A stretch of DNA of 64,000 nucleotides from Eubacterium sp. (GTDB lineage Bacteria > Bacillota > Clostridia > Oscillospirales > Acutalibacteraceae): contig JARHZA010000001.1 of NCBI GenBank assembly GCA_029258375.1, forward strand, positions 973,564 to 1,037,563. The letters run 5' to 3'. The notes below the pieces were generated by a model that saw nothing but the letters and a program-made list of their open reading frames with translations, ran no database searches and was not told where the DNA came from. Shown in pieces: positions 52,533 to 60,764 of the stretch; position 1 is the stretch's first letter; each line of letters opens with the position of its first letter. The position numbers were made by a program, and so were the translations under genes.

Positions 52533-53096
52533 TTAGATTCTCCTTTCTGTGTCTATTATTCTATCTTCGGTAATTATGTAATTTACATTTTTATCGAATT
52601 CATCACATGGAAGTGAATCGCTTAAAAAGTCATTATAACATAAACCAACCGAAATTAAACTATTTTTTTCAAGAAATCTATCGTAATATCCTTTGCCGTA
52701 CCCAAGTCTGTATCCTTTACTATCAAAAGTGAAAGCAGGAACTACACATACTGAGTCACTAAAGTCTGTAACTTGCACACACTTAGAGACAATAGGTTCT
52801 TTTATTCCAAAGGCGCCTGTTGATACATCATTAAGATCATTAATATAATAAAAAGTCATATTTCCACTACGATCTTCACATACAGGTAGTGCTAACTTTT
52901 TATTGTCAATAAGCGCTTTTCTAATTACATTTTCAGTACAAATTTCGTTAATTGTAGAATAATAACATAATATTTGATTAGAATTTTTATATAGCATTGA
53001 ATTTATAAAAATATTGCAAATATTAGAGTCCTTAAACTCTTTATTTACTATATTTTTTCTTAAGTTTTTAAATTTCTTTCTTAATTTATTTTTCAT
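52533..53096 (-). CDS. 5-formyltetrahydrofolate cyclo-ligase family protein
   Basis: A 187-residue protein. The basic N-terminus (KNKLRKKFKNLRKN) and the GYRLGYGKGYYDRFL loop (about 127-141) are the 5-FTHF cyclo-ligase signatures. It converts 5-formyl-THF to 5,10-methenyl-THF with ATP. It begins 4 bp inside the upstream DJ-1 gene's end. Confidence 0.93.
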   Translation of the reverse strand: MKNKLRKKFKNLRKNIVNKEFKDSNICNIFINSMLYKNSNQILCYYSTINEICTENVIRKALIDNKKLALPVCEDRSGNMTFYYINDLNDVSTGAFGIKEPIVSKCVQVTDFSDSVCVVPAFTFDSKGYRLGYGKGYYDRFLEKNSLISVGLCYNDFLSDSLPCDEFDKNVNYIITEDRIIDTERRI

Positions 53097-53632
53097 TTGT
53101 ATTGAATTGCGCTTTTAACTGATTCTGCTGCCTCTTCTCCAAGAAGTTCCTTAACGATTTCGAGTCCAAAATCAACTGCAACCCCTGCTCCTCTTGCTGT
53201 GATAAAGTCGCCATCCTTTACGACATATTTATCAGAAATTATTGCGCCTTCTAACGCATCTTCAAAGCCAGGATAGGCAATCGCATTTTTACCTTCTAAT
53301 AGACCTCTATGTCCTAAAATTGAAGGTGCTGCACATATAGCACAAATTAAAACACTATTTTCATAAGCTTCATTTATAACAGCTTGAACAAAATCTGATT
53401 TTTCAAGATTTATTGTACCTGGCATACCACCAGGAAGTATTATTGCATCAACATCATTAAATTCAAACTCATTAGAAGTAATATCACAAGTTACAGGAAC
53501 ACCACAACTTGATTTAACAACTTTGCTATTAACACCAACAGTAGTAACATTAAGTTTTGCTCTTGTTAACATATCAATAGGTGCCATAGCTTCTACAATT
53601 TCAAATCCTTCAGCAAGAAAAACATATACCAT
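53093..53632 (-). CDS. DJ-1/PfpI family protein
   Basis: A 179-residue protein of the DJ-1 type. EGFEIVEA near residue 8 supplies the acidic residue and ICAICAAPSILG (about 97-108) the nucleophilic Cys in the elbow. Relatives act as deglycase or chaperone; the activity here is not known. Overlaps the folate gene by 4 bp and lies 4 bp after the GNAT gene. Confidence 0.9.
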   Translation of the reverse strand: MVYVFLAEGFEIVEAMAPIDMLTRAKLNVTTVGVNSKVVKSSCGVPVTCDITSNEFEFNDVDAIILPGGMPGTINLEKSDFVQAVINEAYENSVLICAICAAPSILGHRGLLEGKNAIAYPGFEDALEGAIISDKYVVKDGDFITARGAGVAVDFGLEIVKELLGEEAAESVKSAIQYK

Positions 53633-53636
53633 AATT

Positions 53637-54161
53637 TTATTCTCCTCTCATAATCATTCCTGTATCACCAACAGGCAAATTTTTAAGTGAATATATCATT
53701 CCTTTTGGAAATTCAAAAGAACTTCCATCATATAAATCATCAACGATAGATGGTGACTCATTAAATGTAATTTTATTTTTATAATTAGAACTGGAATATA
53801 ACTTGGTTTCAAATCCTAACTTTGCATAAAAATCGAATAATTTCTCATTAGCTGGAATCAACCACAAAAAATCATTCATATATTTTTTGGCCTCATTAAC
53901 TAATAGACTTGCATATCCTTGATTTCTAAAATTTTCATCAGTTGCAACTGCATAAATATATTTACCACTGTGGTTCATATATTTACAATCTATTAAAAAC
54001 AACATTGACACAAGTTCATCGTCTACAAAGTAGCCAAGACAATTTTTGTTTTTACATTCATTTAGAAAATAAGTAATATATTTTTCGTCATCTCCAAAAA
54101 CATTATGCCATAAATTTATGATTTTTTGTTTCTCTAATGTAATTCTTATATTATTCTTCAT
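53637..54161 (-). CDS. GNAT family N-acetyltransferase
   Basis: A 174-residue acetyltransferase with the CoA-binding motif ATDENFRNQGYASLLV (about 82-97, R-N-Q-G-Y-A). The substrate is unknown. The start at 54161 leaves a usual gap to AAGGA; the ATG at 54170 is only 2 bp from it, so the longer form is less likely. It overlaps the DUF2156 gene by 11 bp. Confidence 0.8.
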   Translation of the reverse strand: MKNNIRITLEKQKIINLWHNVFGDDEKYITYFLNECKNKNCLGYFVDDELVSMLFLIDCKYMNHSGKYIYAVATDENFRNQGYASLLVNEAKKYMNDFLWLIPANEKLFDFYAKLGFETKLYSSSNYKNKITFNESPSIVDDLYDGSSFEFPKGMIYSLKNLPVGDTGMIMRGE

Positions 54162-55044
54162 AAATTGCATAATCCTTATTTAGCCACAATACAGGTTTAT
54201 AAGATTGTTTTGCCTTTCTTAAACCTTCAATACCCAAATCTTCTTCACGATTTACAAATTCATATCCCTTTTCAAGAAGTCGTTTTGCAAATTCTTGGTT
54301 GATTATAGCATAAGCTCCCTGAATATCAGCAGGAGCTTTTTCAAAATGAGATACAAAGCAACTGCTATTTAAAGGTTCACCATAAGTATAGGCAATTGCT
54401 TTACCTTCTACTCTAATTATTCCACCAAAAAGATTTAACCTTTTATAGTTTTCAAATCCAGTTAATACAGATTCGAATTCCAAAGAATAATCAGGGTCAT
54501 TATCGTCTTTATCGCTAATCCAATTAGTATGAAGATCTATACACTCAGAAATATTTGATTCATTTATCTCTTCATAGCACCAGCTTGGATTATTCTTTTT
54601 AAAATTAGTAATATGGTTTCGTTTTCCATGATATTTTTTTCCAGATAAATTTGCAAGATCTGTTACGTTATAAATATAATCATTATTTCCATCATCGTGT
54701 GTAAATTTGAACTGGTTAGGAAAACATTCATCTAATAGTTTTCTGTAATTTTCAGTAATTCCTCCAAGTTTTGGCTTTATTTTGGAATTTTTAGCATCTT
54801 CAATAATTTGTAAAACTGCATCTTTGAAATCGCCATTACCTATTGGAATAGAATAAAATGTATTTTCATCTTTACCCCATTTGCATATCAAGAAGCTATT
54901 ATACTTAGCTATTTTGGTTCTGTATGCAGTAGACCAAAGATAAATGTTGCCAAATGTGTACTCACAATTCAAGCTTTGAGCAAATGATAAACAATCATCT
55001 ACCCACTCTTTATCTTCAATTTCTGGTTTTTTAAATTCTAACAT
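54151..55044 (-). CDS. DUF2156 family protein (GNAT-like aminoacyltransferase fold)
   Basis: A 297-residue soluble protein of the DUF2156 type, the same fold as the catalytic part of phosphatidylglycerol lysyltransferase MprF. Markers are CEYTFGNIYLW (about 28-38), GKRNHITNFKK (about 140-150) and NREEDLGIEGLRKAKQS near the C-terminus. There is no membrane part. Function in this form is unknown. It follows the tmk-like gene with a 7-bp overlap. Confidence 0.85.
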   Translation of the reverse strand: MLEFKKPEIEDKEWVDDCLSFAQSLNCEYTFGNIYLWSTAYRTKIAKYNSFLICKWGKDENTFYSIPIGNGDFKDAVLQIIEDAKNSKIKPKLGGITENYRKLLDECFPNQFKFTHDDGNNDYIYNVTDLANLSGKKYHGKRNHITNFKKNNPSWCYEEINESNISECIDLHTNWISDKDDNDPDYSLEFESVLTGFENYKRLNLFGGIIRVEGKAIAYTYGEPLNSSCFVSHFEKAPADIQGAYAIINQEFAKRLLEKGYEFVNREEDLGIEGLRKAKQSYKPVLWLNKDYAIYEE

Positions 55045-55703
55045 ATTTCCTCTTCTATTATATTTACAATTTCATTATGTATATTTTCTATTGGAAGTGG
55101 ATTTACGCCGTCTGAACATTTGATTACTTTCCAATTTTGTTTTTTTGCAGTAAACAATGCACTTTCACGACATTTTTTTAAAAATTCAACATTTACTTCA
55201 TGAACGTCTTTTTTTGATTCATTACCGTTATAACGAGAAGTCATTAACTTTTGAGAAATTTCTACAGGCATATCGAGATAGATTACAAGATCTGGTTTAG
55301 GTATTCCAATTTTGTTATATTCAAAATCAGCACTCCATTCAAGGTATGATTCCCATTCATCTTTTGGCATCTTTTCCATTTGATAAATTGAATTAGATGT
55401 TGCATATCTATCTGCAAGAATTAAAGTGCCATTTTGATAATCTTTGCCCCAGTTAAGTTTATACGAAGAAAATCTATCAACAGCATAAAATGCGCCTGCT
55501 GCATATGCGTTAATGTCATCTGCTGTTTTTCCAAAATCTCCATTTAAATACATCTTAACAAGTGTACTCGAAGGACTGTCATAATCTGGCAATTTGATTT
55601 TTTTATAATTTACTTTTTTGTTGGTAAAATATTTTTCAAGAAGCTCAACTTGAGTTGATTTACCACTTCCATCCAAACCTTCAATAATTATAAGTTTGCT
55701 CAT
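55038..55703 (-). CDS. tmk: Thymidylate kinase-like nucleoside/nucleotide kinase
   Basis: A 221-residue P-loop kinase. IIEGLDGSGKST (about 5-16) is the P-loop, ILADRYATSN carries the DRY/DRH-type motif, and a lid with YNGNESKKDVHE follows. It phosphorylates dTMP or a similar deoxynucleotide. The TMP-kinase call is likely, but a related paralogue cannot be ruled out. It overlaps the DUF896 gene by 4 bp. Confidence 0.82.
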   Translation of the reverse strand: MSKLIIIEGLDGSGKSTQVELLEKYFTNKKVNYKKIKLPDYDSPSSTLVKMYLNGDFGKTADDINAYAAGAFYAVDRFSSYKLNWGKDYQNGTLILADRYATSNSIYQMEKMPKDEWESYLEWSADFEYNKIGIPKPDLVIYLDMPVEISQKLMTSRYNGNESKKDVHEVNVEFLKKCRESALFTAKKQNWKVIKCSDGVNPLPIENIHNEIVNIIEEEIC

Positions 55704-55906
55704 TTCTTTTTTGTTACTTTCTTTTTATTACCTTTTTCATCAACAATATAAGTATTTTCAAGTTGACCAACAAGACTTTCTTTAAAACTGTCTATATAAA
55801 GACGTCTTAATTTTGCTTGTTCTTCTTTTTCGCTTTCACTTAACCCATCAGCTTTTGATTTACGGGCAAGTTCGTTTATTCTATTTATTTGTTCTTGTGT
55901 AATCAT
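55700..55906 (-). CDS. DUF896 family small protein (YnzC-like)
   Basis: A 68-residue helical protein with the DUF896 pattern RINELARKSKADGLSESEK (about 9-27) and LRRLYIDSFKESLVGQL. It has a basic tail. The Bacillus homologue ynzC lies in the SOS yneA region; here it begins within the last base of rpoD instead. Function unknown. Confidence 0.9.
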   Translation of the reverse strand: MITQEQINRINELARKSKADGLSESEKEEQAKLRRLYIDSFKESLVGQLENTYIVDEKGNKKKVTKKK

Positions 55907-57039
55907 TAGTCTAAAAAGTCCTTTAATTTTTTACTTCTGCTTGGATGTCTTAATTTTCTTAATGCTTTTGCTTCGATTTGGCGAATTCTTTCTCGTGTTA
56001 CATTAAATTCTTTACCAACTTCTTCAAGTGTTTTTGGATTACCGTCTTCAAGTCCAAAACGGAGTGAGAGAACTTTTTCTTCTCTTGGTGTTAATGTCTT
56101 TAAAACATCAGAAAGCTGTTCTTTAAGAAGACTCATTGAAGCAGCGTCTGCTGGTGCAAGTGCATCATCGTCAGGAATGAAATCGCCAAGATGTGAATCT
56201 TCTTCTTCACCAATAGGTGTTTCAAGAGAAACAGGTTCTTGCGCAACACGAAGTATTTCTCTTACTTTATCTGTTGGCATATCAAGAAAATATGCAATTT
56301 CTTCTGGTGTAGGTTCTTTACCATTTTGGTGAAGAAGCTGACTGTTTGCTTTCTTTACCTTGTTAATTGTTTCAACCATATGAACTGGAATACGAATTGT
56401 TCTTGCTTGGTCAGCAATTGCACGAGTAATAGCTTGTCTAATCCACCAAGTTGCATAAGTTGAAAATTTAAATCCCTTTGTGTAATCGAATTTGTCAACA
56501 GCTTTAATGAGCCCCATGTTTCCTTCCTGAATAAGGTCAAGGAATTGCATACCTCTACCAACATATCTTTTTGCAATACTTACAACAAGTCTTAGGTTTG
56601 CCTCGGCAAGACGCTTTTTTGCAACTGGATCGTTGTCTGCAATTCTAATAGCATATTCTATTTCTTCTTCTGGTGTAAGTAGTGGAACACGACCAATTTC
56701 TTTTAAATAAACTTTAACTGGATCATCCATTGCAGCACTATCGTTAATTGCAACAGTTTCTGCAGCATCTGTTTCTTTTGGCAAATCTACTTCAAGAGTA
56801 ATTCCGTCAAGTGCTTCTGCTGAAAAGTCATCAACAATGCTAATATTAGCGTTGTCAATAAGGTCGTTAAGTTTTTCAAGTTCATCAACATCAAGATCTA
56901 ATTCAACTATAAGATTATCAATTTCTTGGGCAGTTAAATGGCCTGATGCTTTACCTTTTTCGACTAATTTTTTAAATGCCGCATTTTTCTTTTCATCAGA
57001 AACCGGTTGAGCCGGTGTGAGATTTACATTATTTTTCAT
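55906..57039 (-). CDS. rpoD: RNA polymerase primary sigma factor
   Basis: A 377-residue SigA. Region 1.1-like acidic N-terminus (about 1-90) is followed by region 1.2 ([11 protein letters not shown]), 2 ([20 protein letters not shown]), 3 and 4 ([24 protein letters not shown]). It lies directly downstream of dnaG, the macromolecular-synthesis operon order. A GAGGAG site precedes the ATG. It is continued by DUF896 and tmk with overlapping ends. Confidence 0.97.
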   Translation of the reverse strand: MKNNVNLTPAQPVSDEKKNAAFKKLVEKGKASGHLTAQEIDNLIVELDLDVDELEKLNDLIDNANISIVDDFSAEALDGITLEVDLPKETDAAETVAINDSAAMDDPVKVYLKEIGRVPLLTPEEEIEYAIRIADNDPVAKKRLAEANLRLVVSIAKRYVGRGMQFLDLIQEGNMGLIKAVDKFDYTKGFKFSTYATWWIRQAITRAIADQARTIRIPVHMVETINKVKKANSQLLHQNGKEPTPEEIAYFLDMPTDKVREILRVAQEPVSLETPIGEEEDSHLGDFIPDDDALAPADAASMSLLKEQLSDVLKTLTPREEKVLSLRFGLEDGNPKTLEEVGKEFNVTRERIRQIEAKALRKLRHPSRSKKLKDFLD

Positions 57040-57056
57040 ATATTTTTCTCCTCAGT

Positions 57057-58790
57057 TTATGTATTTTCAAATAGTTTTCTAAAATCATCATCACTCATAT
57101 TCGATGTAGATTTTCTATTTTTCTTTTCATATTCATCATTTATAATATTTAGACAATCAAAAAATTCTTCTTTAGAATCATTGCTCGCTTTGCCTCTTGC
57201 AATAATTCCAGACAGTCGACCCATTTCGTCAGAAGTCAATTTATTACTAAATTTCATAAAATCATTATCAAGTCCGTTTTCAATATTTAAACAAACAATA
57301 TCAAACACTTTTCTAATAAGACCATTTGTCAAATAATTTTCATTAAATGAATTAAGTAATTTGTGACAGTCCGGATACTTAATCAATAAATACAACAATC
57401 GTTCTTCAGCTTTAATCATTCTTAACGATTCGCCATTATCATAACTGATTTTTGCATTATTTCTAATACTATCATTAACAATTTTGCTATATTTTCTCTT
57501 TTCTTTTCTTCGGGTTGTCCTTCTAATATAGTCTTCAAGTTGAGCGTTAATACTTCTTCTATCAATACCAAGTTCTTCAGAAAGACGAGAAACATATAAG
57601 TCTTTTTCAACAGGTGTAGTGTTTGCAAGAATCTTCATAATACTATTGATAAAATCAATTTTACCTTGAGTCGTATTAAGATTATATTGCTTACCAATTT
57701 TTAAAAGTTCAAAATCAATTTCATTTGATGCGCCATCAAGCATACCACCGAATTTTTCTGCACCAACAGTTTTTATTATTTCATCTGGATCTTTACCATA
57801 CTGCAAAATTGGAACACGAACCTTAATATCCGTTTGCCTAAACAAGTTGATTGCTTTTTCAACTGCTTTTTGACCTGCCTCATCGGCATCATAGGCAAGA
57901 ATAACCTCATTTGTATATCTACATATAAGTTTCACTTGTTCGTTTGTTAATGCAGTTCCACAGCCTGCAACAGCATTTGTAAATCCTGCTTGATGCATTG
58001 CTATTACATCCATATACCCTTCGCAAAGAATAAGTGAGTCTTTTCCACTATCTTTAGCAAGATTTAATGCAAATAATTCATTTGTTTTTTTATATGCTAA
58101 AGTATCTCCTGTGTTTATATATTTTGGTTTTGAATCATCAAGAACTCTTCCGCCAAAGGCGATAACATTACCTCTAACATCTATTATGGGAGTCATTACA
58201 CGATTTCTAAAAATATCATAGTGATTTTTTTCACCTGCTTTTACCAAGCCAGCAAGACGCATTTCGTCAATTGTAAATCCTTTGCTTCTTAAATGCCTTA
58301 AGAGCAAGTTCCAACTATTCGGAGCATAACCAAGTCCAAATTTGTTAATCGTTTTTTTTGTGAGTCCTCGATTTAGGAAATAATTTAAACCATCTTCACC
58401 ATCGGGGCTCATCATATATGAATGGAAAAACTTTGCTGCTTCTCTATTTACTTCAAGAACCCGTCTTCTCTTTTTTGAAAGTGAGTCATCATAACTATCA
58501 TTAGGAATTTGAAGTCCTACTCTATCTGCAAGAAGCTTAACCGCATCCATATAATCAAGATTTTCTATTCTTTTAATAAATCCTATTGCATCTCCACCTG
58601 CACCGCAGCCAAAACAATAAAATGATTGTGTTTCGGGGTAAACAGTAAATGAACCTGTTTTTTCATTGTGAAAAGGACAAAGTCCAACAAGAGTGGAACC
58701 TCTTTTTTTTAAAGAAACATAAGTTGAAATTATATCTTCAATATCAGTTTTATATTTTAATTCTTGTAAAAAAGAATCATTAAGTGCCAT
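57057..58790 (-). CDS. dnaG: DNA primase
   Basis: A 577-residue primase. The CHC2 zinc finger (CPFHNE and CFGCGAGG, about 37-64) leads to the TOPRIM core with EGYMDVIAMHQAG (about 257-269) and DADEAG, then a helicase-binding C-terminus. It makes primers for lagging-strand synthesis. ATG 58790 has GGGAG 8 bp upstream; the frame extends to a TTG at 58805 that overlaps this site. rpsU, which often starts this operon, is not adjacent. Confidence 0.96.
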   Translation of the reverse strand: MALNDSFLQELKYKTDIEDIISTYVSLKKRGSTLVGLCPFHNEKTGSFTVYPETQSFYCFGCGAGGDAIGFIKRIENLDYMDAVKLLADRVGLQIPNDSYDDSLSKKRRRVLEVNREAAKFFHSYMMSPDGEDGLNYFLNRGLTKKTINKFGLGYAPNSWNLLLRHLRSKGFTIDEMRLAGLVKAGEKNHYDIFRNRVMTPIIDVRGNVIAFGGRVLDDSKPKYINTGDTLAYKKTNELFALNLAKDSGKDSLILCEGYMDVIAMHQAGFTNAVAGCGTALTNEQVKLICRYTNEVILAYDADEAGQKAVEKAINLFRQTDIKVRVPILQYGKDPDEIIKTVGAEKFGGMLDGASNEIDFELLKIGKQYNLNTTQGKIDFINSIMKILANTTPVEKDLYVSRLSEELGIDRRSINAQLEDYIRRTTRRKEKRKYSKIVNDSIRNNAKISYDNGESLRMIKAEERLLYLLIKYPDCHKLLNSFNENYLTNGLIRKVFDIVCLNIENGLDNDFMKFSNKLTSDEMGRLSGIIARGKASNDSKEEFFDCLNIINDEYEKKNRKSTSNMSDDDFRKLFENT

Positions 58791-58890
58791 AATCTCAACT
58801 CCCAATCCAATATAATATTATTTTAATCTACTAAACTATATATACGTTATATACGCTATATTCCCTTTATTTATTTTAAAATAATTTTAC

Positions 58891-58919
58891 TTGACTAAAA
58901 ATCTAATAAATACTATCAT
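58891..58919 (+). promoter_or_regulatory. Promoter of the metallophosphoesterase gene
   Basis: TTGACT (58891-58896), 17-bp spacer and TATCAT (58914-58919), 28 bp before the ATG. The rest of the dnaG divergent gap holds a short TATATACG-type repeat (about 58840-58860). Confidence 0.5.
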
Positions 58920-58947
58920 TAAAATAATCAAAAAATGAGGTGAAAAA

Positions 58948-59787
58948 ATGATATATTTTATAATAATTTTGTTTATAATTATAATCTTCGCTTTTTGCTA
59001 CTATCAAAACAACAAAATTGACTTAACAAAATATTGTATACAAAGTGAAAAAATCAAAAATGAAATAACTTTTGTGCATTTATCAGATCTTCATTCAAAA
59101 CCGTTCAAAAATGTTTTATCAAAACTAAATAATATTAAACCAGATGCAATTATGATTACTGGAGACTACATCAACGACAAATGTAAAAATAAAGATAAAA
59201 TGATTGAGTTTGGAAAAAAATTAGTGCAAATTGCTCCTGTGTTCTATATAACCGGAAATCACGAAAGAAGACTTGAGAACTTTGATAGCCTTATGGAAGA
59301 ACTAAGAAAAGCTGGATTTATTGTATTACTTAACCAATCAACTTCAACAGAAATCAAAGGTAACATAATTTCTATTTTAGGACTTGATGAAAGGCAAGCA
59401 GATTTTGATGATTACAAAGCAAGAAAAAACGGAACATTCGTTTACAATGATATGACACCTTATTTTAAAGAATTAAATAATCTTGATGGCTTTAAATTTG
59501 TTCTAAGCCACTTTCCTGAAAATTTTGAAGGTGTAAAAGAAAATAACTATTCACAATATGACTTTGATATACAACTTTCAGGGCATGCACATGGTGGTCA
59601 ATTTATCTTGCCGTTTATTGGACCTGTGTTTAGCCCCGGACAGGGATTTCGACCTAAATATGCACGTGGTTCTTTTGGTAATAGACCAAAACTTATTGTT
59701 AGTAGAGGTCTTGGCAATGCAGAATTTCCTTTAAGACTTTTTAATCACCCAGAAATTAACGTAATAACATTAACTAAGGCACAATAG
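58948..59787 (+). CDS. Membrane-anchored metallophosphoesterase
   Basis: A 279-residue calcineurin-like phosphoesterase. One N-terminal helix (about 2-20) anchors it; the metal motifs are HLSDLHS (DxH, about 47-53), ITGDYIND (GD), TGNHERR (GNHE) and SGHAHGGQF (GHxH). Relatives include YkuE-like enzymes that act on lipid or cyclic nucleotide substrates; the substrate here is unknown. TGAGGTG precedes the ATG. It is a single gene with its own promoter and terminator. Confidence 0.88.
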   Translation: MIYFIIILFIIIIFAFCYYQNNKIDLTKYCIQSEKIKNEITFVHLSDLHSKPFKNVLSKLNNIKPDAIMITGDYINDKCKNKDKMIEFGKKLVQIAPVFYITGNHERRLENFDSLMEELRKAGFIVLLNQSTSTEIKGNIISILGLDERQADFDDYKARKNGTFVYNDMTPYFKELNNLDGFKFVLSHFPENFEGVKENNYSQYDFDIQLSGHAHGGQFILPFIGPVFSPGQGFRPKYARGSFGNRPKLIVSRGLGNAEFPLRLFNHPEINVITLTKAQ

Positions 59788-59815
59788 GTGTAAATCACCT
59801 AATTGTGCCTTTTTA
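59776..59815 (+). terminator. Intrinsic terminator of the metallophosphoesterase gene
   Basis: AAGGCACAATAGGTG / CACCTAATTGTGCCTT form a stem with one bulge that contains the stop codon of the gene; T's follow. Confidence 0.85.
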
Positions 59816-60436
59816 AATTTGTTTTGCAAATTTTTTGCCAATTTCTTTTAAAATATAACTTCCATTGCTCATGTCAGTTAATCTTTTTTGTAATTCTTGA
59901 ACTAACTTTTCTTTTAAAGAAAATTCGATGTAAACATCATTTGAAAATTCACTTTTTTCTATATTAGCCCCAAAATCGTTTAAAAGGATATTTATTCTAT
60001 CGTAAAAATTGTATTCAACATTTACAGACAAAACTTTACAAGGAGCCATAGTAATAATATTACCAGCTTCAATAGCAATTTTTGAACCATGAGAATATGC
60101 TCGTACTAATCCACCAGCACCTAATAAAACACCACCAAAATATCGAGTTACAACAACGCAAACATCGACAATATTGTTTTTTAATATAACATCAAGTACA
60201 GGTACTCCAGCCGTACCTGATGGTTCACCATCGTCACTATATCGCTGAATATTATTGTCTTTTAAAACATATGCATATACATTATGAGTTGCATCCCAAT
60301 GTTTTGATTTAATAGAATTTACAAATTCAACGGCTTGCTCTTGAGTTTTTACAGGTTTAACATAACCAATAAATCTTGATTTTTTTTCAATAAATTCATC
60401 GTAATTTTCTATTTCGACTGTTTTGTATTCTTTCAT
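59813..60436 (-). CDS. YigZ/IMPACT family protein
   Basis: A 207-residue protein. The UPF0029 domain shows KKSRFIGYVKPV (about 17-28), HNVYAYVL, RYSDDGEPSGTAGVP and VVVTRYFGGVLLGAGGLVRAY, the family hallmarks. The C-terminal domain is EF-G-V-like. Relatives may bind ribosomes or nucleic acid. ATG 60436 has AGGTG 6 bp upstream; the 8-codon longer form overlaps the rpmE terminator. Confidence 0.92.
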   Translation of the reverse strand: MKEYKTVEIENYDEFIEKKSRFIGYVKPVKTQEQAVEFVNSIKSKHWDATHNVYAYVLKDNNIQRYSDDGEPSGTAGVPVLDVILKNNIVDVCVVVTRYFGGVLLGAGGLVRAYSHGSKIAIEAGNIITMAPCKVLSVNVEYNFYDRINILLNDFGANIEKSEFSNDVYIEFSLKEKLVQELQKRLTDMSNGSYILKEIGKKFAKQI

Positions 60437-60445
60437 TTTAACACC

Positions 60446-60477
60446 TAACAAAAAAGGCAACGTAAAAACGTTGCCTT
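60446..60477 (-). terminator. Intrinsic terminator of rpmE
   Basis: A 10-bp stem AAGGCAACGT / ACGTTGCCTT with a 4-nt loop and, on the minus strand, a T run. It lies 8 bp after the rpmE stop. Confidence 0.88.
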
Positions 60478-60484
60478 AATCATT

Positions 60485-60691
60485 TTAGTTTCCTTTTTTA
60501 CCGTATCTTCTGTTGAATCTGTCAACACGACCGCCTGTATCAACAAGCTTCTGCTTACCTGTATAGAAAGGATGACACTTTGAACAGATATCAACTTTGA
60601 GCTCGCTTTTAGTGCTCTTGGTTTCATATGTTGCGCCACAAGCACACTTTACAGTGCAAGTTTCATAGTTTGGATGAATTCCGTCTTTCAT
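60485..60691 (-). CDS. rpmE: 50S ribosomal protein bL31
   Basis: A 68-residue bL31 of the zinc-binding form: CTVKCACG (about 12-19) and [13 protein letters not shown] (about 36-48), with [20 protein letters not shown] stands 6 bp before the ATG. It has its own promoter (60728-60756) and terminator. Confidence 0.96.
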   Translation of the reverse strand: MKDGIHPNYETCTVKCACGATYETKSTKSELKVDICSKCHPFYTGKQKLVDTGGRVDRFNRRYGKKGN

Positions 60692-60727
60692 TGTTTCACC
60701 TCTTTACCTTAATTTCATAACGTTGAA

Positions 60728-60756
60728 ATGATAACATAATGCAAACAAAAATGCAA
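60728..60756 (-). promoter_or_regulatory. Promoter of rpmE
   Basis: TTGCAT (60756-60751), 17-bp spacer and TATCAT (60733-60728) on the minus strand. The same TTGCAT -35 is seen at rpmB. Confidence 0.55.
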
Positions 60757-60764
60757 GCATTTTT

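Noticed and set aside
58840-58865. TATATACG(T/C)TATATAC repeat upstream of dnaG as an operator or origin element
   Set aside because: Very short, low-complexity AT repeat; no DnaA-box cluster nearby.
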